The notes beneath the pieces were generated by a model. It saw only the letters and a program-made list of their open reading frames with translations. It did no database searches and was not told where the DNA came from. Positions 45,161-55,347 of a DNA stretch of 64,000 nt are shown one piece after another. Each line of letters begins with the position of its first letter. Position 1 is the first letter of the stretch. Both the position numbers and the translations under genes were made by a program. The DNA comes from Rhizobiales bacterium IMCC20636 (GTDB taxonomy: Bacteria > Pseudomonadota > Alphaproteobacteria > Rhizobiales > GCA-2746425). The stretch is taken from positions 4,557,001 through 4,621,000 of the forward strand of contig CP018226.1 of the NCBI GenBank assembly GCA_016865015.1, given 5' to 3'.

Positions 45161-45252
45161 ATTTATCCTCAATGGTTGTGGCAGCGCCGCGATTGCATTT
45201 CTGCTCTCAAACCGCGCCAGCCGTAGTCTGCGGATGCTGGTGCCTGTCCGGC

Positions 45253-45699
45253 TTATTTTCCGGACCGTGCGTTTACGAAGCTGGCCAGTGCAAACCCTGC
45301 GACCGCCAGAATTCCGGCTGCTGCCAATGGTTTTTCGCGCACGAAATGTTCAACCCGCGCGGTAATGCTGGTCGGGTCCAAGCCATCAACCTCATCGCCG
45401 ACATGGCCGATGCCACGGGCGGCTGCACGGACATATCCGGCTGTTCCCAACAATCCATCGCGTTCCAAGCTGGCGCTGCCAGCGTCGATGGCACGGCCCA
45501 CCGAATGCACGATATGCTGCATCTCGGTCTGTCCCTTTCGGGCTGCATTGTCGGCCTCTTCCCGCGCGGCATTGATCGTGTCAGACGTCGCCTGCTCAGT
45601 TTTCTCTGCCAGGCGCTCAGCCGCTTTCGCTGCGGCCTCTTTCACTTTCTGTGCAGGGTTCGGTTTGCTGTTCTGGGTATTTGTTTCTTGAATGCTCAC
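45253..45699 (-). CDS. Hypothetical membrane-anchored helical protein
   Basis: A 148-residue protein with a long Ala/Glu/Lys-rich helix (about 10-60), a middle region LLGTAGYVRAAARGIGHVGDEVDGL and one C-terminal helix KPLAAAGILAVAGFALASFV. I choose GTG 45699, since AGGAGGT lies five bases upstream. It resembles the family of chromosomal nutrient- and stress-linked YqjD/ElaB-like anchors, only loosely. It is first in the operon under the EcfG-like promoter at 45734. Confidence 0.78.
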   Translation of the reverse strand: MSIQETNTQNSKPNPAQKVKEAAAKAAERLAEKTEQATSDTINAAREEADNAARKGQTEMQHIVHSVGRAIDAGSASLERDGLLGTAGYVRAAARGIGHVGDEVDGLDPTSITARVEHFVREKPLAAAGILAVAGFALASFVNARSGK

Positions 45700-45733
45700 A
45701 AGGCACCTCCTGCGTTTAACTGTCACAGATAAC

Positions 45734-45758
45734 AACTACGGAGCCGCGGATTTGTTCC
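45734..45758 (-). promoter_or_regulatory. EcfG-like stress promoter (stress operon)
   Basis: On the minus strand GGAAC (45758-45754), a 16-base spacer and AGTT (45737-45734), one base off the CGTT consensus, 34 bases upstream of the GTG start at 45699. It can drive the operon running down to creA at 42415. Confidence 0.7.
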
Positions 45759-45983
45759 AACGCTGTTGAGAATAATTCGAAAAATTCCGTCGGCGTTCCG
45801 GCGTGTACCGGATAAAGACACTGGACAGTCAGGAGAAATTGATGGTCCAGCGCTTGACTGGACTTCAATCTCGGCTGAAGAATCAAATCAGACTTTTCCA
45901 GTCTGCCTCGATAACAAACAGTCACTGGCGGCCATAAAGAGCCTGCAGGACAATAAAATACGCCGAAATGATAGGGGTTCGAC

Positions 45984-47672
45984 GTGCTGAACAAAGTTGT
46001 TTCCAAGCAAACCAGGCACCGCAAGAGTGCACAGCCGAAAGGGCGCCAGCTCGACGAGGGATCGCTTGCTGAGGTTCGGGAGTTGCTCGGTGATGCGCCA
46101 CGCAGGCGGGACCTTCTGATCGAATTTCTGCATCTTATTCAGGATAGGCATGGCTGCCTGTCGGCGGCTCATTTGCGGGCATTGGCAGAAGACATGAAAC
46201 TGAGTCAGGCCGAAATATATGAAGTCGCATCCTTCTATGATCATTTCGATGTTGTGCGCGAAGGCGAAGACAAGCCTGCGCCCCTGACCATTCGCGTGTG
46301 TGAATCCCTGTCTTGCATGATGGCAGGTGCGGAACCGCTGATAGCTGAACTGCAAGCAGCTGTGGATCCTTCCAAAATTCGGATTGCACGCGCGCCTTGT
46401 ATGGGCAGATGCGCGACCGCACCGGCTGCGCGCATTGGAAACCGGGAAGTTGACCAAGCTGAGTCTGCACAGCTTCTGGCCATGGCCGAAAAGCGGGAAA
46501 CCGATGTTGTTGTTCCAGATTACGTGACCCTGGAAGCCTATCTCGCATCGGGCGGATACCAGGTGCCGGACACTTTGAGAACTGGTGATCTGGAGATTGA
46601 TGCGCTGATCTCAACGCTCGATGAAGCCGGGCTGCGCGGGCTTGGCGGCGCAGGTTTCCCAGCCGGTAAGAAATGGGGTTTCGTCAAGGCGCATCCCGGC
46701 CCGCGTCTGATGACCATCAATGGCGATGAGGGAGAGCCGGGCACCTTCAAGGACCGCTATCATCTGGAGCGCGATCCACACCGCATGTTTGAAGGGGCAT
46801 TGATTGCGGCCCATGCTGTGGAAGCAGAGCGCATCTATCTGTATATGCGCGATGAATATCCGGCTGTGCTGGAAATTCTGCGCACCGAAATTGCCGCTCT
46901 GGAAGCGGCCAAGATCGTCGAGCCGGGGTTCATTGAACTGCGCCGCGGTGCTGGCGCTTACATTTGCGGCGAAGAAAGCGCAATGATTGAATCCATCGAA
47001 GGCAAACGCGGGCTGCCGCGCCATCGTCCGCCCTATATTGCCGAGGTTGGGCTGTTTGGCCGACCCACACTCAATCACAATGTAGAAACGCTATGGTGGA
47101 TCCGCGATATCGTTGAAAACGGACCGCAATGGTTTGCCGATCTGGGCAAGCCGGAAAACCCCGGCCTGCGCTCATGGTCCGTGTCCGGACGCGTCGCCAA
47201 GCCGGGCGTCAAACTTGCCCCCGCTGGCATCACGGTGCGCGAACTGATTGATGAGCATTGTGGCGGCATGGCAGAGGGGCACAGTTTCAAAGCCTATTTG
47301 CCCGGTGGCGCGTCCGGCGGCATTCTGCCTGCATCAATGGATGATATTCCACTGGATTTTGGCGATGATCTGTTCCGCCACGGAGCCTTTGTCGGGTCCC
47401 ATGCGGTGGTCATCCTGTCCCACAAGGACAGCGTCAAGGATGCGGTGATCAATCTGATTGATTTCTTCGCCCATGAAAGCTGCGGCCAATGTACGCCTTG
47501 CCGTGGTGGCACGGAAAAACTGGCAAAATTGCTGCGCGCCAAAGGCAAGCTGGATGAGGAAGCCATTCGGGATCTGGAAACGGTGATGCGCGATGCATCG
47601 ATCTGCGGGCTGGGTCAGGCGGCACCCAATCCGGTCAACCATCTTCTGACCCATTTCAGGGATGATCTGTGA
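45984..47672 (+). CDS. NAD-dependent formate dehydrogenase, fused NuoE-NuoF-type beta subunit
   Basis: A 562-residue fusion. Residues about 20-175 are NuoE-like with a [2Fe-2S] site (CESLSCMMAG and CMGRCATAP). Residues about 200-562 are NuoF-like: the FMN/NAD region GLGGAGFPAGKKWGF, GDEGEPGTFKDRY, YICGEESAMIESIEG, and the [4Fe-4S] cysteines in HESCGQCTPCRGG and SICGLGQ. It passes electrons from the catalytic subunit to NAD+. The fusion and size match the beta subunit of Methylobacterium FDH1-type tungsten enzymes. GTG 45984 has AGGGG upstream. Confidence 0.93.
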   Translation: MLNKVVSKQTRHRKSAQPKGRQLDEGSLAEVRELLGDAPRRRDLLIEFLHLIQDRHGCLSAAHLRALAEDMKLSQAEIYEVASFYDHFDVVREGEDKPAPLTIRVCESLSCMMAGAEPLIAELQAAVDPSKIRIARAPCMGRCATAPAARIGNREVDQAESAQLLAMAEKRETDVVVPDYVTLEAYLASGGYQVPDTLRTGDLEIDALISTLDEAGLRGLGGAGFPAGKKWGFVKAHPGPRLMTINGDEGEPGTFKDRYHLERDPHRMFEGALIAAHAVEAERIYLYMRDEYPAVLEILRTEIAALEAAKIVEPGFIELRRGAGAYICGEESAMIESIEGKRGLPRHRPPYIAEVGLFGRPTLNHNVETLWWIRDIVENGPQWFADLGKPENPGLRSWSVSGRVAKPGVKLAPAGITVRELIDEHCGGMAEGHSFKAYLPGGASGGILPASMDDIPLDFGDDLFRHGAFVGSHAVVILSHKDSVKDAVINLIDFFAHESCGQCTPCRGGTEKLAKLLRAKGKLDEEAIRDLETVMRDASICGLGQAAPNPVNHLLTHFRDDL

Positions 47673-50458
47673 TGTCTGACACAATCAAATTCAGCCTCGA
47701 TGGCAAACAGGTCCGCGCCGAAACAGGCGAGACGATCTGGCAGATTGCCAAGCGCGAAGGCGTCGATATTCCGCATTTGTGTTATCTGGACAAGCCGGGC
47801 TACCGCGCTGATGGCAATTGCCGCGCCTGCATGGTGGAAATCGATGGCGAGCGCACACTGGCCGCCTCCTGTATCCGCAAACCGACCGAAGGCATGGTGG
47901 TCAGCACAACATCGCAGCGCGCAGAAAAAAGCCGCGCCATGGTGTTTGAACTGCTGGCCGCCGATATGCCTGCACGCGAGCAAGCGCCGGACAATCAAAG
48001 TGCATTCTGGAACTGGGCCGATAACTTTGGCATTTCCGGCTCGGAGCGGTTGCCGGGCAAATTTGACGACAACGCTGATACCAATGACATCAGCAACCCC
48101 GCCATAGCGGTGAATCTGGATGCCTGTATTGCCTGCGGATTGTGCGTGCGCGCCTGCCGCGAAGTGCAGGTCAATGATGTGATCGGCATGGCCGGACGCG
48201 GCTCGCACTCGGTTCCGGTGTTCGACATTCATGACCCGATGGGCCTGTCGACCTGCGTCACCTGTGGCGAATGCGTGCAGGCCTGCCCGACAGGTGCGCT
48301 GTTTGAAAAGTCACTGATGGACACAAATGGCAAAAAACGGGTGATTGCCGAGTTCGACAAAACCGTCGACAGTGTGTGCCCGTTCTGTGGTGTTGGCTGT
48401 CAGACCACAGTGAATGTCAAAGACAACAAGATCGTGCAGGTGGATGGCCGTAATGGTCCCGCCAATGAAAACCGGCTTTGTGTCAAAGGCCGGTTCGGCT
48501 TTGATTATGTGATGAGCGCAGAGCGCCTGACCAAGCCGCTGATCCGCCGCGATGATGCGCCGAAGCGCGGCGACATCGACATGCGCTTCATGAAAATATC
48601 AGACATCTTCAGAGAAGCGACATGGGAAGAAGCCATGGCCAGATCCGCTGAAGGGTTGATGGCGATTGAACGCGCCCATGGCGGCGATGCCCTGTCGGGG
48701 TTTGGCTCTGCCAAGGGGTCCAATGAGGAGGCCTATCTGTTCCAGAAACTGGTTCGCCAGGGGTTTGGAACGAACAATGTCGATCATTGCACACGGCTGT
48801 GCCATGCGTCCTCTGTTGCCGCGCTGATGGAGGGTGTTTCCTCCGGAGCTGTGTCCGCCCCCTTTACCGATGCGATGGTTGCAGACTGCATTATTGTGAT
48901 TGGCGCGCGGCCGACCACGAACCATCCTGTCGCTGCCACCTATTTCAAGCAGGCGGCCAAGAAGGGCGCAAAGCTTGTGGTCATCGATCCACGCCAGCAG
49001 GATCTGATGCGCTTTGCCGAACATTCCTTGCAGTTCAAGCCCGGCACGGATGTGGCCATGCTGAACGCATTGCTTCATGTGATGATCGAAGAGGAATTGT
49101 ACGACCAGCAATATATTCAGGCCAATGTCAGCGGTTTCAATGCGCTGAAAGACAAGGTCCGGGATTTCGCGCCAGAGGCGATGGCAGAAGTTTGCGGCAT
49201 TGCGGCTGAAACGCTGCGTGCTGTGGCGCGGCTTTACGCGACATCCAACCGATCTCTCATCTTCTGGGGCATGGGCATCTCACAGCACACCCACGGCACG
49301 GACAATGCACGTTGCCTGATTGCCATGGCATTGATCACCGGCCAGATCGGCCGTGAAGGCACAGGTCTGCATCCGTTGCGCGGCCAGAACAATGTTCAGG
49401 GGGCGTCCGATGCCGGGCTCATTCCAATGTTTCTGCCGGACTATCAAAGCGTTGAAAACGCCACCATCCGCGAACAGTTCGAAGATGTCTGGGGCCGCAC
49501 GATTGACCAGAAGCGTGGGCTGACTGTGGTGGAAATCATGGATGCGGTTCACGATGATAAAATTCACGGCATGTATATCATGGGCGAAAATCCGGCCATG
49601 TCCGACCCGGATCAGCATCATGCGCGGGCAGCCCTTGCAAAACTGAAACATCTTGTGGTGCAGGACATTTTTCTGACCGAAACCGCCTGGCATGCAGATG
49701 TGGTCTTGCCAGCGTCCGCCCATGCGGAAAAGCTCGGCACCTTCACCAACACAAACCGTCAGGTCCAGCTGGGCCGACCAGCGCTGGATCCGCCCGGCGA
49801 TGCGCGTCAGGACTGGAAGATCATTGTCGAGCTTGCCGAGCGCATGGGGCTTGACTGGCATTATGAGGACGTCAGCGATGTCTACACTGAAATGATGCGC
49901 GTGATGCCGTCGCTGCAGAACATTCCCTGGTCCCGCCTCGTCAAGGAAGACAGTGTGACCTATCCGGCGGACAGCGAAGACGAGCCCGGCAATGCGGTGA
50001 TTTTTGTGAACGGTTTTCCAACCGAAGATGGCCGCGGCAAGCTGGTTCCGGCCGACCTGCTGGCCCCGGACGAAGTGCCGGACGCAGATTTCCCGCTGGT
50101 GCTGACAACCGGACGATTGCTGGAGCATTGGCATACCGGTGCCATGACGCGGCGTGCCAGCGTGCTGGACGCCATTGAGCCGGAAGGTATTGCGGCGATG
50201 AACCCGCGTGAGATTGACCGGCTCAGGCTTGAGGTTGGTGAGATGGTGACCGTGGAAACACGGCGGGGGACCGTCTCGGCGGTGTTACGCGCGGATCGTG
50301 AAGTGGCCGATGGCATGATCTTCATGCCGTTCTGCTTCAATGAAAGCCCGGCCAACGTGCTGACCAATCCAAAACTTGATCCATTCGGAAAGATTCCCGA
50401 ATTCAAGTTCTGTGCAGCCAGAATAGACCGGAAAAACTCGCTGGAAGCAGCGGAGTAA
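47672..50458 (+). CDS. Formate dehydrogenase catalytic (alpha) subunit, W/Mo-bis-MGD
   Basis: A 928-residue catalytic subunit. It has an N-terminal [2Fe-2S] ferredoxin domain (CYLDKPGYRADGNCRACMVE), two [4Fe-4S] clusters (CIACGLCVRACREVQ, CVTCGECVQACPTG), then the molybdopterin oxidoreductase domain with its own cluster (VCPFCGVGCQTT, NRLCVKG). The metal ligand is Cys, not selenocysteine, in NVDHCTRLCHASS. It oxidises formate to CO2. ATG 47672 overlaps the beta-subunit stop (TGATG). Close relatives use tungsten or molybdenum; sequence alone does not settle which. Confidence 0.95.
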   Translation: MSDTIKFSLDGKQVRAETGETIWQIAKREGVDIPHLCYLDKPGYRADGNCRACMVEIDGERTLAASCIRKPTEGMVVSTTSQRAEKSRAMVFELLAADMPAREQAPDNQSAFWNWADNFGISGSERLPGKFDDNADTNDISNPAIAVNLDACIACGLCVRACREVQVNDVIGMAGRGSHSVPVFDIHDPMGLSTCVTCGECVQACPTGALFEKSLMDTNGKKRVIAEFDKTVDSVCPFCGVGCQTTVNVKDNKIVQVDGRNGPANENRLCVKGRFGFDYVMSAERLTKPLIRRDDAPKRGDIDMRFMKISDIFREATWEEAMARSAEGLMAIERAHGGDALSGFGSAKGSNEEAYLFQKLVRQGFGTNNVDHCTRLCHASSVAALMEGVSSGAVSAPFTDAMVADCIIVIGARPTTNHPVAATYFKQAAKKGAKLVVIDPRQQDLMRFAEHSLQFKPGTDVAMLNALLHVMIEEELYDQQYIQANVSGFNALKDKVRDFAPEAMAEVCGIAAETLRAVARLYATSNRSLIFWGMGISQHTHGTDNARCLIAMALITGQIGREGTGLHPLRGQNNVQGASDAGLIPMFLPDYQSVENATIREQFEDVWGRTIDQKRGLTVVEIMDAVHDDKIHGMYIMGENPAMSDPDQHHARAALAKLKHLVVQDIFLTETAWHADVVLPASAHAEKLGTFTNTNRQVQLGRPALDPPGDARQDWKIIVELAERMGLDWHYEDVSDVYTEMMRVMPSLQNIPWSRLVKEDSVTYPADSEDEPGNAVIFVNGFPTEDGRGKLVPADLLAPDEVPDADFPLVLTTGRLLEHWHTGAMTRRASVLDAIEPEGIAAMNPREIDRLRLEVGEMVTVETRRGTVSAVLRADREVADGMIFMPFCFNESPANVLTNPKLDPFGKIPEFKFCAARIDRKNSLEAAE

Positions 50459-50469
50459 GACACAAAAAA

Positions 50470-50491
50470 GCATGAGGTAAAACCTCAATGC
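50470..50491 (+). other. Small hairpin between formate dehydrogenase and fhs
   Basis: An imperfect stem TGAGGT/ACCTCA with GCA/TGC at its base and an AAA loop, in the 60-base gap before fhs. It is too weak for a sure terminator; it may attenuate or stabilise the message. A G-rich ribosome site (GGGGGGA) follows. Confidence 0.45.
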
Positions 50492-50518
50492 ATCAATGAT
50501 TTTTGGGGGGACCAAAAT

Positions 50519-52195
50519 ATGGAATTCAAGACAGACATCGAAATTGCCCGTGCAGCGAATAAACGACCGATACAGGAAATCGGCGAAAAGCTCGGGATTC
50601 CATCCGATCATCTGGTTCCCTATGGACATGACAAGGCCAAGGTGAGTGCCGAGTTCATCAAGGCGCAAGCCGACAAGCCTGATGGAAAGCTGATACTGGT
50701 CACAGCGATCAATCCGACTCCTGCCGGAGAAGGCAAGACCACCACCACTGTCGGGTTGGGTGACGGGCTGAACGCAATTGGCAAAAAAGCTGCGATTTGT
50801 ATCCGCGAGGCATCCCTTGGTCCCTGCTTCGGCATGAAGGGCGGCGCTGCCGGTGGCGGCTATGCGCAAGTTGTGCCGATGGAGGATATGAACCTTCATT
50901 TCACCGGCGATTTTCATGCCATTACCTCGGCCCACAATCTGCTGTCTGCGATGATCGACAATCATGTCTACTGGGGCAACGAGTTGGGGATTGATAACAG
51001 GCGCGTTGTCTGGAAACGGGTCGTTGACATGAATGACCGGGCCTTGCGCGATGTTGTGACCTCGCTTGGCGGCGTGCCAAACGGCTTTCCGCGCCAGTCA
51101 GGCTTCGACATCACCGTTGCGTCAGAAGTGATGGCGATCCTGTGCCTGTCGAATGATCTGGAAGATCTGCAGACGCGCCTTGGCAACATCATTGTCGCCT
51201 ATACACGTGACCGTGAGCCGATTACCTGCCGCGATCTGAAAGCAGATGGTGCCATGACTGTGCTGCTCAAAGACGCAATGCAGCCCAATCTGGTGCAGAC
51301 ATTGGAGAACAACCCGGCCTTTGTGCATGGCGGACCCTTTGCCAATATTGCCCATGGCTGCAACTCGGTTGTCGCCACCAAGACTGCCCTCAAGCTTGCC
51401 GATTATGTGGTCACGGAAGCCGGATTTGGCGCCGATCTGGGCGCTGAAAAGTTCATGAACATCAAATGCCGCAAGGCTGGCATTGCGCCTTCAGCGGTTG
51501 TGATTGTTGCCACGATCCGCGCCATGAAGATGAATGGCGGCGTGGCGAAGGCTGATCTGGGCGCTGAGAATGTGGCTGCGGTCAAGGATGGCTGCGCCAA
51601 TCTTGGTCGGCACATCGAAAACATCAAGGGGTTTGGCGTGCCTGCCGTGGTGGCAATCAACCATTTTCATGGCGACACGGATGCCGAGATTGACGCCTGC
51701 AAGGCCTATGTCAAAAGCCTCGGTTCGGAAGCAATCCTGTGCAAACACTGGGCGGAAGGCTCCAAAGGAACTGAAGAGCTGGCAACACGCATTGCCCAGA
51801 TTGCGGATTCCGGCATCGCCCAGTTCCAGACGCTTTATCCTGATGACAAGCCCTTGATGGAAAAGATCGAAACCATCGCCAAGCGCATCTACCGTGCCAA
51901 TGAAGTTCTGGCCGACAAGAAAATCCGCGATCAATTGCGCCTGTGGGAAAGTCAGGGCTTTGGCCATCTGCCGATCTGCATGGCCAAAACGCAATATTCC
52001 TTCTCCACCGACCCCAATCTGCGCGGCGCACCCACCGGTCACTCAGTCCCGGTACGCGAAGTGCGCCTGTCGGCAGGCGCCGGTTTCATTGTCGTGGTCT
52101 GCGGTGAAATCATGACCATGCCCGGCCTGCCCAGAAAGCCCAGCGCCGAAGTCATCATGATGAATGAGGACGGGCTGATCGAAGGCTTGTTCTAG
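50519..52195 (+). CDS. fhs: Formate-tetrahydrofolate ligase
   Basis: A 558-residue Fhs: the ATP site [18 protein letters not shown], then [22 protein letters not shown] and [15 protein letters not shown] are family signatures. The enzyme makes 10-formyl-THF from formate, ATP and THF. Following formate dehydrogenase, it lets the cell either burn formate to CO2 with NADH or bring it into one-carbon metabolism. Length is normal. Confidence 0.97.
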   Translation: MEFKTDIEIARAANKRPIQEIGEKLGIPSDHLVPYGHDKAKVSAEFIKAQADKPDGKLILVTAINPTPAGEGKTTTTVGLGDGLNAIGKKAAICIREASLGPCFGMKGGAAGGGYAQVVPMEDMNLHFTGDFHAITSAHNLLSAMIDNHVYWGNELGIDNRRVVWKRVVDMNDRALRDVVTSLGGVPNGFPRQSGFDITVASEVMAILCLSNDLEDLQTRLGNIIVAYTRDREPITCRDLKADGAMTVLLKDAMQPNLVQTLENNPAFVHGGPFANIAHGCNSVVATKTALKLADYVVTEAGFGADLGAEKFMNIKCRKAGIAPSAVVIVATIRAMKMNGGVAKADLGAENVAAVKDGCANLGRHIENIKGFGVPAVVAINHFHGDTDAEIDACKAYVKSLGSEAILCKHWAEGSKGTEELATRIAQIADSGIAQFQTLYPDDKPLMEKIETIAKRIYRANEVLADKKIRDQLRLWESQGFGHLPICMAKTQYSFSTDPNLRGAPTGHSVPVREVRLSAGAGFIVVVCGEIMTMPGLPRKPSAEVIMMNEDGLIEGLF

Positions 52196-52204
52196 GACCT
52201 TAAT

Positions 52205-53233
52205 TCAGGCCTCTGCCAAAGCAACGATCTGGCCGGTGCGGATGCTTTCGTCGGCGGCTAGGCAGATGCGGAGGGATTGGAGGGCGTCGTGCATGTGGCG
52301 GGTCAGATCGGTGTCGTTGCGAATGGCGTCGATGATCCAGGCCTGTTCGGCGTCGCACAATTCCTGATGGCCCGGTTCATCGGGCAGATCGATCATCTGG
52401 TCACCCTCTTTCGCGCGGTGGACCAGCAGCCCGCCAACCTTGGTGTGGCCGCCGACATCATCTGACGCGCCCATGTCCGCATCGGTGATAGAGACGGAGC
52501 CGTTGGGGCTGACGACATCTTTGACGAAATAGGCCGTCTCCGACATCATCGGACCCCAGCCCGCTTCATACCAGCCGACCGAACCATCGTCGAAGATGAC
52601 CTGAAGCTGGCCGTAATTATACATCTCAGGCGCAATCTCATCGGACAGGCGCACGCCCATGCCATGCACCCGAAGGGGGGTGGCGTCGGTGATCTGGCAC
52701 ATCACATCAACATAATGCACGCCACAATCAACCAGCGGTGAGGTTGATTTCATCAGCGCTTTGTGGGTTTCCCAAGTTGGCCCGTCGGATTGCTGGTTGA
52801 GGTTCAGCCGAAACACAAAAGGACCGCCCAGATCACGGGCTTCCACAATCAACCGCTGCCAGCTTGGATGGTGGCGCAAAATGTAGCCAATACCGAGCTT
52901 GCGCTTCTCCCGCTGTGCGACCTCGATCACACGCTTTGCATCAGCTGCATTGCCGGCTAAAGGCTTTTCAACAAAGACGTGAGCGCCCGCCTCCATCGCA
53001 GCAACCGCATAGTCGGCATGGGTTTCGGTGTAGGTGGCAATGACGACCAGATCCGGGGTCGTCTCCTTCAGGGCCGTTTCAAAGTGATCGAAGAACGGAT
53101 AATCTGCCAGTTCCTGCGGCAGATCGACCCTGGAGCGGTTCACCAGCCCGACAATGGTGGTGTCCGGATGGGCATGATGCGCCAGCGCATGGCTCTGCCC
53201 CATATTGCCCAGACCTGCGATCAATACTTTCAT
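52205..53233 (-). CDS. Gfo/Idh/MocA-family oxidoreductase
   Basis: A 342-residue NAD(P)-dependent sugar dehydrogenase-like protein. The nucleotide site is VLIAGLGNMGQSHA, the catalytic-type EKP motif is FVEKPLAGNA, and an His-bearing segment is SPLVDCGVHYVDVM. ATG 53233 has AGGAG upstream. Members oxidise or epimerise sugars and inositols. It diverges from a GntR/HutC regulator and is convergent with fhs, to which it is not likely related. Confidence 0.92.
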   Translation of the reverse strand: MKVLIAGLGNMGQSHALAHHAHPDTTIVGLVNRSRVDLPQELADYPFFDHFETALKETTPDLVVIATYTETHADYAVAAMEAGAHVFVEKPLAGNAADAKRVIEVAQREKRKLGIGYILRHHPSWQRLIVEARDLGGPFVFRLNLNQQSDGPTWETHKALMKSTSPLVDCGVHYVDVMCQITDATPLRVHGMGVRLSDEIAPEMYNYGQLQVIFDDGSVGWYEAGWGPMMSETAYFVKDVVSPNGSVSITDADMGASDDVGGHTKVGGLLVHRAKEGDQMIDLPDEPGHQELCDAEQAWIIDAIRNDTDLTRHMHDALQSLRICLAADESIRTGQIVALAEA

Positions 53234-53455
53234 GTGATGGCTCCTGATGTGACACTGCGGATCAAACCCCGCTAGCGGGTGATCTTGTGGTTTGCCCAAC
53301 AAAACCCAACCAATACCTTTTGTCTACCAATTTTTGAATGAAGGTGATAGCGGCCCCATTCTTGAAGTTCATCGCTTAATTGGATTTGTTTTGGTCTGAT
53401 AAATGATATATAGGTATGGTTTGGGCATTCAACCCGACGACAGGGAGACCACTGC

Positions 53456-54220
53456 ATGCATGTTGCCGAATTTCTCGACCCTGAGGTCTGGTTCCGGTCC
53501 GATGCCGGTCCACGATATGTGCAGCTTCGGCAGCGCTTGAGCGATGGCGTGTCGCAAGGCATTTTGTTGCCGGGCAGCCCCTTGCCGCCCGAGCGGGAAA
53601 TCGCCTCGATCACGGACTTTTCTCGGGTTACCGTACGCAAGGCCATCCAGTCTCTCGCCGACGAAGGCACCATCGTGCAAAAGCGCGGATCCGGCTCTTT
53701 CATCGCCTCAAAGCCGGAGCGCATAGAGCAAAAGCTTTCCCGGCTAACATCTTTTTCCGAAGACATGGCCCGGCGCGGAAAAACATCCGCGTCACGCTGG
53801 CTCGAGCGCGGGATATTCATGCCGTCACCTGCAGAGATGACCTCGCTCGGTCTGTCGTCTGAGGATTCTGTTGCGCGGATCGTGCGCCTGCGTCTTGCGG
53901 ACAACCAGCCCATGGCAATCGAATGCGCCTCACTGCCAACCGATATTCTGCCCAATCCGCTGGCTGTTGAAACATCGCTGTATGAAGTTCTCGCCAAAAG
54001 TGGCCATCGCCCTATCTGGGCGCTGCAGTCGATCTCGGCAGTCAATATTATAGAGAAGGACGCTGAGCTTCTTGCCGTTTCTTCAGGCGATGCCGCGCTG
54101 CGAATTGAACGCACGTCTTATCTGGAAAGTGGCCGGGTCGCTGAATTTACGCAGACGCTGTACCGGGGCGATGCCTATAATTTTGTTGCTGAACTCCGGC
54201 TTTCAAGGGAACAGATATGA
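53456..54220 (+). CDS. GntR-family regulator, HutC/NagR subfamily
   Basis: A 254-residue regulator. The winged helix reads YVQLRQRLSDGVSQGILLPGS, then SRVTVRKAIQSLADEGTIVQ and GSGSFIA; the C-terminal UTRA ligand domain follows (SVARIVRLRLADNQPMAIE, LYEVLAKSGHRP). GGGAG precedes ATG 53456. It overlaps the SIS-domain gene by four bases, and NagR-like members sense amino-sugar phosphates, so control of that gene is likely. Confidence 0.92.
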   Translation: MHVAEFLDPEVWFRSDAGPRYVQLRQRLSDGVSQGILLPGSPLPPEREIASITDFSRVTVRKAIQSLADEGTIVQKRGSGSFIASKPERIEQKLSRLTSFSEDMARRGKTSASRWLERGIFMPSPAEMTSLGLSSEDSVARIVRLRLADNQPMAIECASLPTDILPNPLAVETSLYEVLAKSGHRPIWALQSISAVNIIEKDAELLAVSSGDAALRIERTSYLESGRVAEFTQTLYRGDAYNFVAELRLSREQI

Positions 54221-55245
54221 CCGCCGATACTCATATGCGCCGGGAAATCCTCGAAATTCCTGCGGTGATCGAAACACTTTTGACCAAGGGCCAATCTGGC
54301 ATCACGGCGGCGGCCGCCGCCTTGGCCGCACGTGATCCGGCTTTCATGATCTCGGTCGCGCGCGGTTCATCCGATCATGCTGCGACCTATTTCAAATATG
54401 CCAGCGAATTGATGGCCGGCATTCCTGTGGCCTCGGTCGGCCCGTCCATCGCGTCGATTTATGACAGACCCCTGAAGCTGCGCGGCAGCGCCTGCATTGC
54501 CGTGTCACAATCGGGCAAGAGCCCCGATATCATCCGCATGGCCGATATGGCACGCCAGCAAGGCGCTTTGAGCATTGCCCTGACCAACCATCCGGACAGC
54601 GATCTGGCGCGGGCTAGTTCCCACACGCTCAACCTCCATGCCGGGGCGGAACTCAGCGTTGCTGCGACGAAAACCTTCGTGACATCGCTGGTCACAGCTA
54701 TCTGGCTGCTGGCTGAATGGCAGAAGGACGCTGACCTGCTTGCCGCGATCCGGCAGCTTCCGGAAGATCTTGAGAAAGCTGCCGCCGCAGACTGGAGCGC
54801 GCTGGGGGCGCAAATCACCTCGCACCCATCACTGTTTTGCCTCGGTCGTGGCCCCAGCCTTGCCATATCCAATGAAGCGGCGCTGAAATTCAAGGAAACC
54901 TGTCAGCTTCATGCAGAATCCTACTCCTCTGCGGAAGTGCTTCACGGGCCGGTGTCGATTGTCGACAGGGATTTTCCGGTGCTGGCTTTTTGCGCTTCGG
55001 ACGAGGCCGAGCAAACGCTTGTCGATGTGGCCGATGAAATTGCGGGCAAGGGGGCAATGGTGTTTGCAACGTCCAGCAAGGCCAAGCGCGCGACACAGCT
55101 TCCATGTGTCCGCACACGCCATCCGCTGACCGATCCGATCTCGCTGATTGTCTCGTTCTATGCTCTGGTCGAGGCAGTCGCCCGCGCCCGTGGCATCAAT
55201 CCGGACGAGCCGCGCCATCTGAAAAAGGTTACGGAAACGGTTTGA
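54217..55245 (+). CDS. SIS-domain sugar-phosphate isomerase/deaminase (GlmS-C/NagB-II-like)
   Basis: A 342-residue protein with two SIS domains like the isomerase half of GlmS: SVARGSSDHAATYFKY, CIAVSQSGKSPDIIRM, LSVAATKTFVTSLV and LGRGPSLAISNEAALKFKETC, ending PRHLKKVTETV. Such stand-alone forms (NagB-II, FrlB, AgaS) deaminate glucosamine 6-phosphate or deglycate fructose-lysine phosphates. It overlaps the GntR regulator gene (ATGA). Exact substrate unknown. Confidence 0.92.
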   Translation: MTADTHMRREILEIPAVIETLLTKGQSGITAAAAALAARDPAFMISVARGSSDHAATYFKYASELMAGIPVASVGPSIASIYDRPLKLRGSACIAVSQSGKSPDIIRMADMARQQGALSIALTNHPDSDLARASSHTLNLHAGAELSVAATKTFVTSLVTAIWLLAEWQKDADLLAAIRQLPEDLEKAAAADWSALGAQITSHPSLFCLGRGPSLAISNEAALKFKETCQLHAESYSSAEVLHGPVSIVDRDFPVLAFCASDEAEQTLVDVADEIAGKGAMVFATSSKAKRATQLPCVRTRHPLTDPISLIVSFYALVEAVARARGINPDEPRHLKKVTETV

Positions 55246-55347
55246 GTAGCCTCATTCCGCGTCTTGCGTAACACGCCCCACCTTGTCGGATGGGCCAAAT
55301 TGGTTCATCTAGGCTTTCAATATACAAATCATGCGCCAGGAGCCTTT

